Part shown: one piece after another, positions 63,164 through 64,000 of the stretch
Layout: each line of letters begins with the position of its first letter
How positions within the stretch are numbered: the first letter of the stretch is position 1
Assembly: GCF_030161115.1 (NCBI RefSeq)
Contig: NZ_BSPQ01000010.1
Span: forward strand, 124,001 to 188,000
DNA from: Psychromonas marina
GTDB taxonomy: Bacteria; Pseudomonadota; Gammaproteobacteria; Enterobacterales; Psychromonadaceae
Length of the DNA stretch: 64,000 bases
Reading direction: 5' to 3'
The notes under the pieces: generated by a model
Seen by the model: the letters and a program-made list of their open reading frames with translations, nothing else
What the model was told of the DNA's origin: nothing
The model's database searches: none
Made by a program: the position numbers and the translations under genes

Positions 63164-63679
63164 ATGATGACTCAAATTAATATTCAGTATTTCAAACACC
63201 CTTATGCTGAATTTGTATTGGGCTCATATCAAGGCAAGCTTTGTTTATGTGATTTTCGCTATAGAAAAATGCGCGAGTCAGTTGATAAGCGTATACAACG
63301 AGGTTTAAATGCCTCATATGTGGAACAAACAGATGACATTTTAGAATCTGTAAAAGAGCAGCTTGAAAGCTACTTTCTTGGTGAATTAAGCCGCTTTGAT
63401 ATTCCGCTATTAATGGTCGGCACTGATTTTCAAAAATCGGTATGGCAGGCTTTACAAGCTGTACCTTATGGTGAAACGGCGACTTATCATGGCTTGGCGG
63501 TCGCGATAGGAAATGAAAAAGCGGTAAGGGCGGTTGGTAATGCGAATGGAGCAAATGGATTAGCAATCATTATCCCTTGCCATCGTATTATTGGTCGTCA
63601 AGGTGCGCTTGTTGGTTATGCTGGTGGGTTACCATTAAAACAACGTTTATTAACGTTAGAACAAAACTTATTTATTTGA
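63164..63679 (+). CDS. ogt: Methylated-DNA-protein-cysteine methyltransferase (Ogt/MGMT)
   Basis: Suicide repair protein that moves a methyl group from O6-methylguanine to its own cysteine. The active site PCHR is at residues 138-141 (Cys139) within IIIPCHRIIG. The DNA-binding helix region (TDFQKSVWQALQAVPYGETATYHGLA) and the Asn hinge (AVGNANGANGLAI) are conserved. The 171-residue length fits Ogt. Start after AAGGAAAGTC. It is divergent from the AraC regulator. Confidence 0.92.
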   Translation: MMTQINIQYFKHPYAEFVLGSYQGKLCLCDFRYRKMRESVDKRIQRGLNASYVEQTDDILESVKEQLESYFLGELSRFDIPLLMVGTDFQKSVWQALQAVPYGETATYHGLAVAIGNEKAVRAVGNANGANGLAIIIPCHRIIGRQGALVGYAGGLPLKQRLLTLEQNLFI

Positions 63680-63895
63680 GCATTGAGATTATTAATATTC
63701 TTCGGATAGATAATAAGAAGGTTATATTTTTACCTATTAATATCGAATAATGTCGCCCTTAAGTAATGAATATTAAGTTCATTTTCTCCTATGAGCATTA
63801 AAACGCAATATTATGTTAATGCTCCCTATATCGTGATATTCCCCCAATAATATAAGCAGCATAATATCCCTTAAATTAGTTTATAAGGAATAATT

Positions 63896-64000
63896 ATGTC
63901 GGCATTGCTCTATGGTTCAATGATCTTTATTTGGGGATTATCTTGGATCTCTATCAAATGGCAGCACGGTGATGTACCGATGGAGGTTTCTATCTTTTAT
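63896..64000 (+). CDS. Partial EamA/DMT family transporter (3' end outside window)
   Basis: The first 35 codons are visible: MSALLYGSMIFIWGLSWISI, then KWQHGDVPMEVSIFY. This is the typical first helix and loop of the drug/metabolite transporter superfamily (F-W-G-x-x-W/S-I). AAGGAA lies five bases before the ATG. It follows ogt after about 215 bases with no recognised feature between. Confidence 0.75.
   Translation, partial: MSALLYGSMIFIWGLSWISIKWQHGDVPMEVSIFY

Noticed and set aside
1-64000. tRNA, rRNA, CRISPR arrays, insertion sequences, prophage or integron elements
   Set aside because: No cloverleaf-like genes, regular spacer repeats, transposase or integrase motifs, or attachment-site duplications were noticed on either strand.

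Overview
The window looks like chromosomal DNA from an AT-rich marine gammaproteobacterium of the Vibrionales/Alteromonadales side, probably Psychromonas-like. This rests on MotY (sodium-driven polar flagellum), YajD, RNase T, YceH, YbhK and YghU orthologues of gammaproteobacterial type, on Vibrio-type small families (DUF2913, DUF3316, DUF3943), and on a sulfatase locus typical of marine bacteria. The species cannot be fixed from the sequence alone. I saw no rRNA, tRNA, CRISPR array, transposase or phage gene.

Layout. 0-13.5 kb: housekeeping and signalling genes (SppA-like protease, DUF3943 outer-membrane protein, Gfo/Idh/MocA oxidoreductase, Tex-TrmK-NUDIX run, DUF2913 plus a degenerate REC/EAL-like protein, CopD-like membrane protein, YajD, PAS-GGDEF protein, MotY, RNase T). 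13.5-23.5 kb: a two-carbon/fatty-acid and gluconeogenesis block with an acyl-CoA synthetase, two tandem class I fructose-1,6-bisphosphatases, an XRE/ScfR-type regulator, and divergent malate synthase G and isocitrate lyase. 23.7-26.1 kb: two glutathione S-transferases behind a perfect palindrome, and a VOC protein. 26.2-41 kb: a sulfatase locus (PafA-like phosphatase, FGE-like lipoprotein without catalytic cysteines, anaerobic sulfatase maturase, HEAT/TPR protein, LysR regulator, arylsulfatase) with a complete MoxR-DUF58-DUF4381-VWA-VWA-BatD operon inside it. 41-50 kb: FadL-like porin with a small membrane protein and HlyD adaptor, SMP-30 lactonase, MarC/YhgN protein, LysR regulator, two MATE transporters.

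50-55 kb is the most unusual part. A CusS-type histidine kinase and a CusR-type response regulator flank three tandem copies of a small secreted DUF3316-like protein. Each copy has a palindrome resembling the enterobacterial CusR box exactly 108 nt before its ATG, a conserved 3' untranslated region and its own strong terminator. The simplest reading is a metal-sensing two-component system next to its amplified target. Copy 3 carries a substitution that would give the mature protein an X-X-His (ATCUN) N terminus.

55-64 kb: DUF3861 protein and a GST behind two related palindromes, a PhyH dioxygenase, YbhK, a DUF6279-like lipoprotein, a small membrane protein, YceH, an AraC regulator divergent from an Ogt/MGMT repair protein, and the start of an EamA transporter. 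A promoter-proximal motif recurs before three of these genes and, more weakly, before the sulfatase. Starts were moved from the longest frame where a clear ribosome binding site pointed to an internal codon; these cases are stated in the entries.
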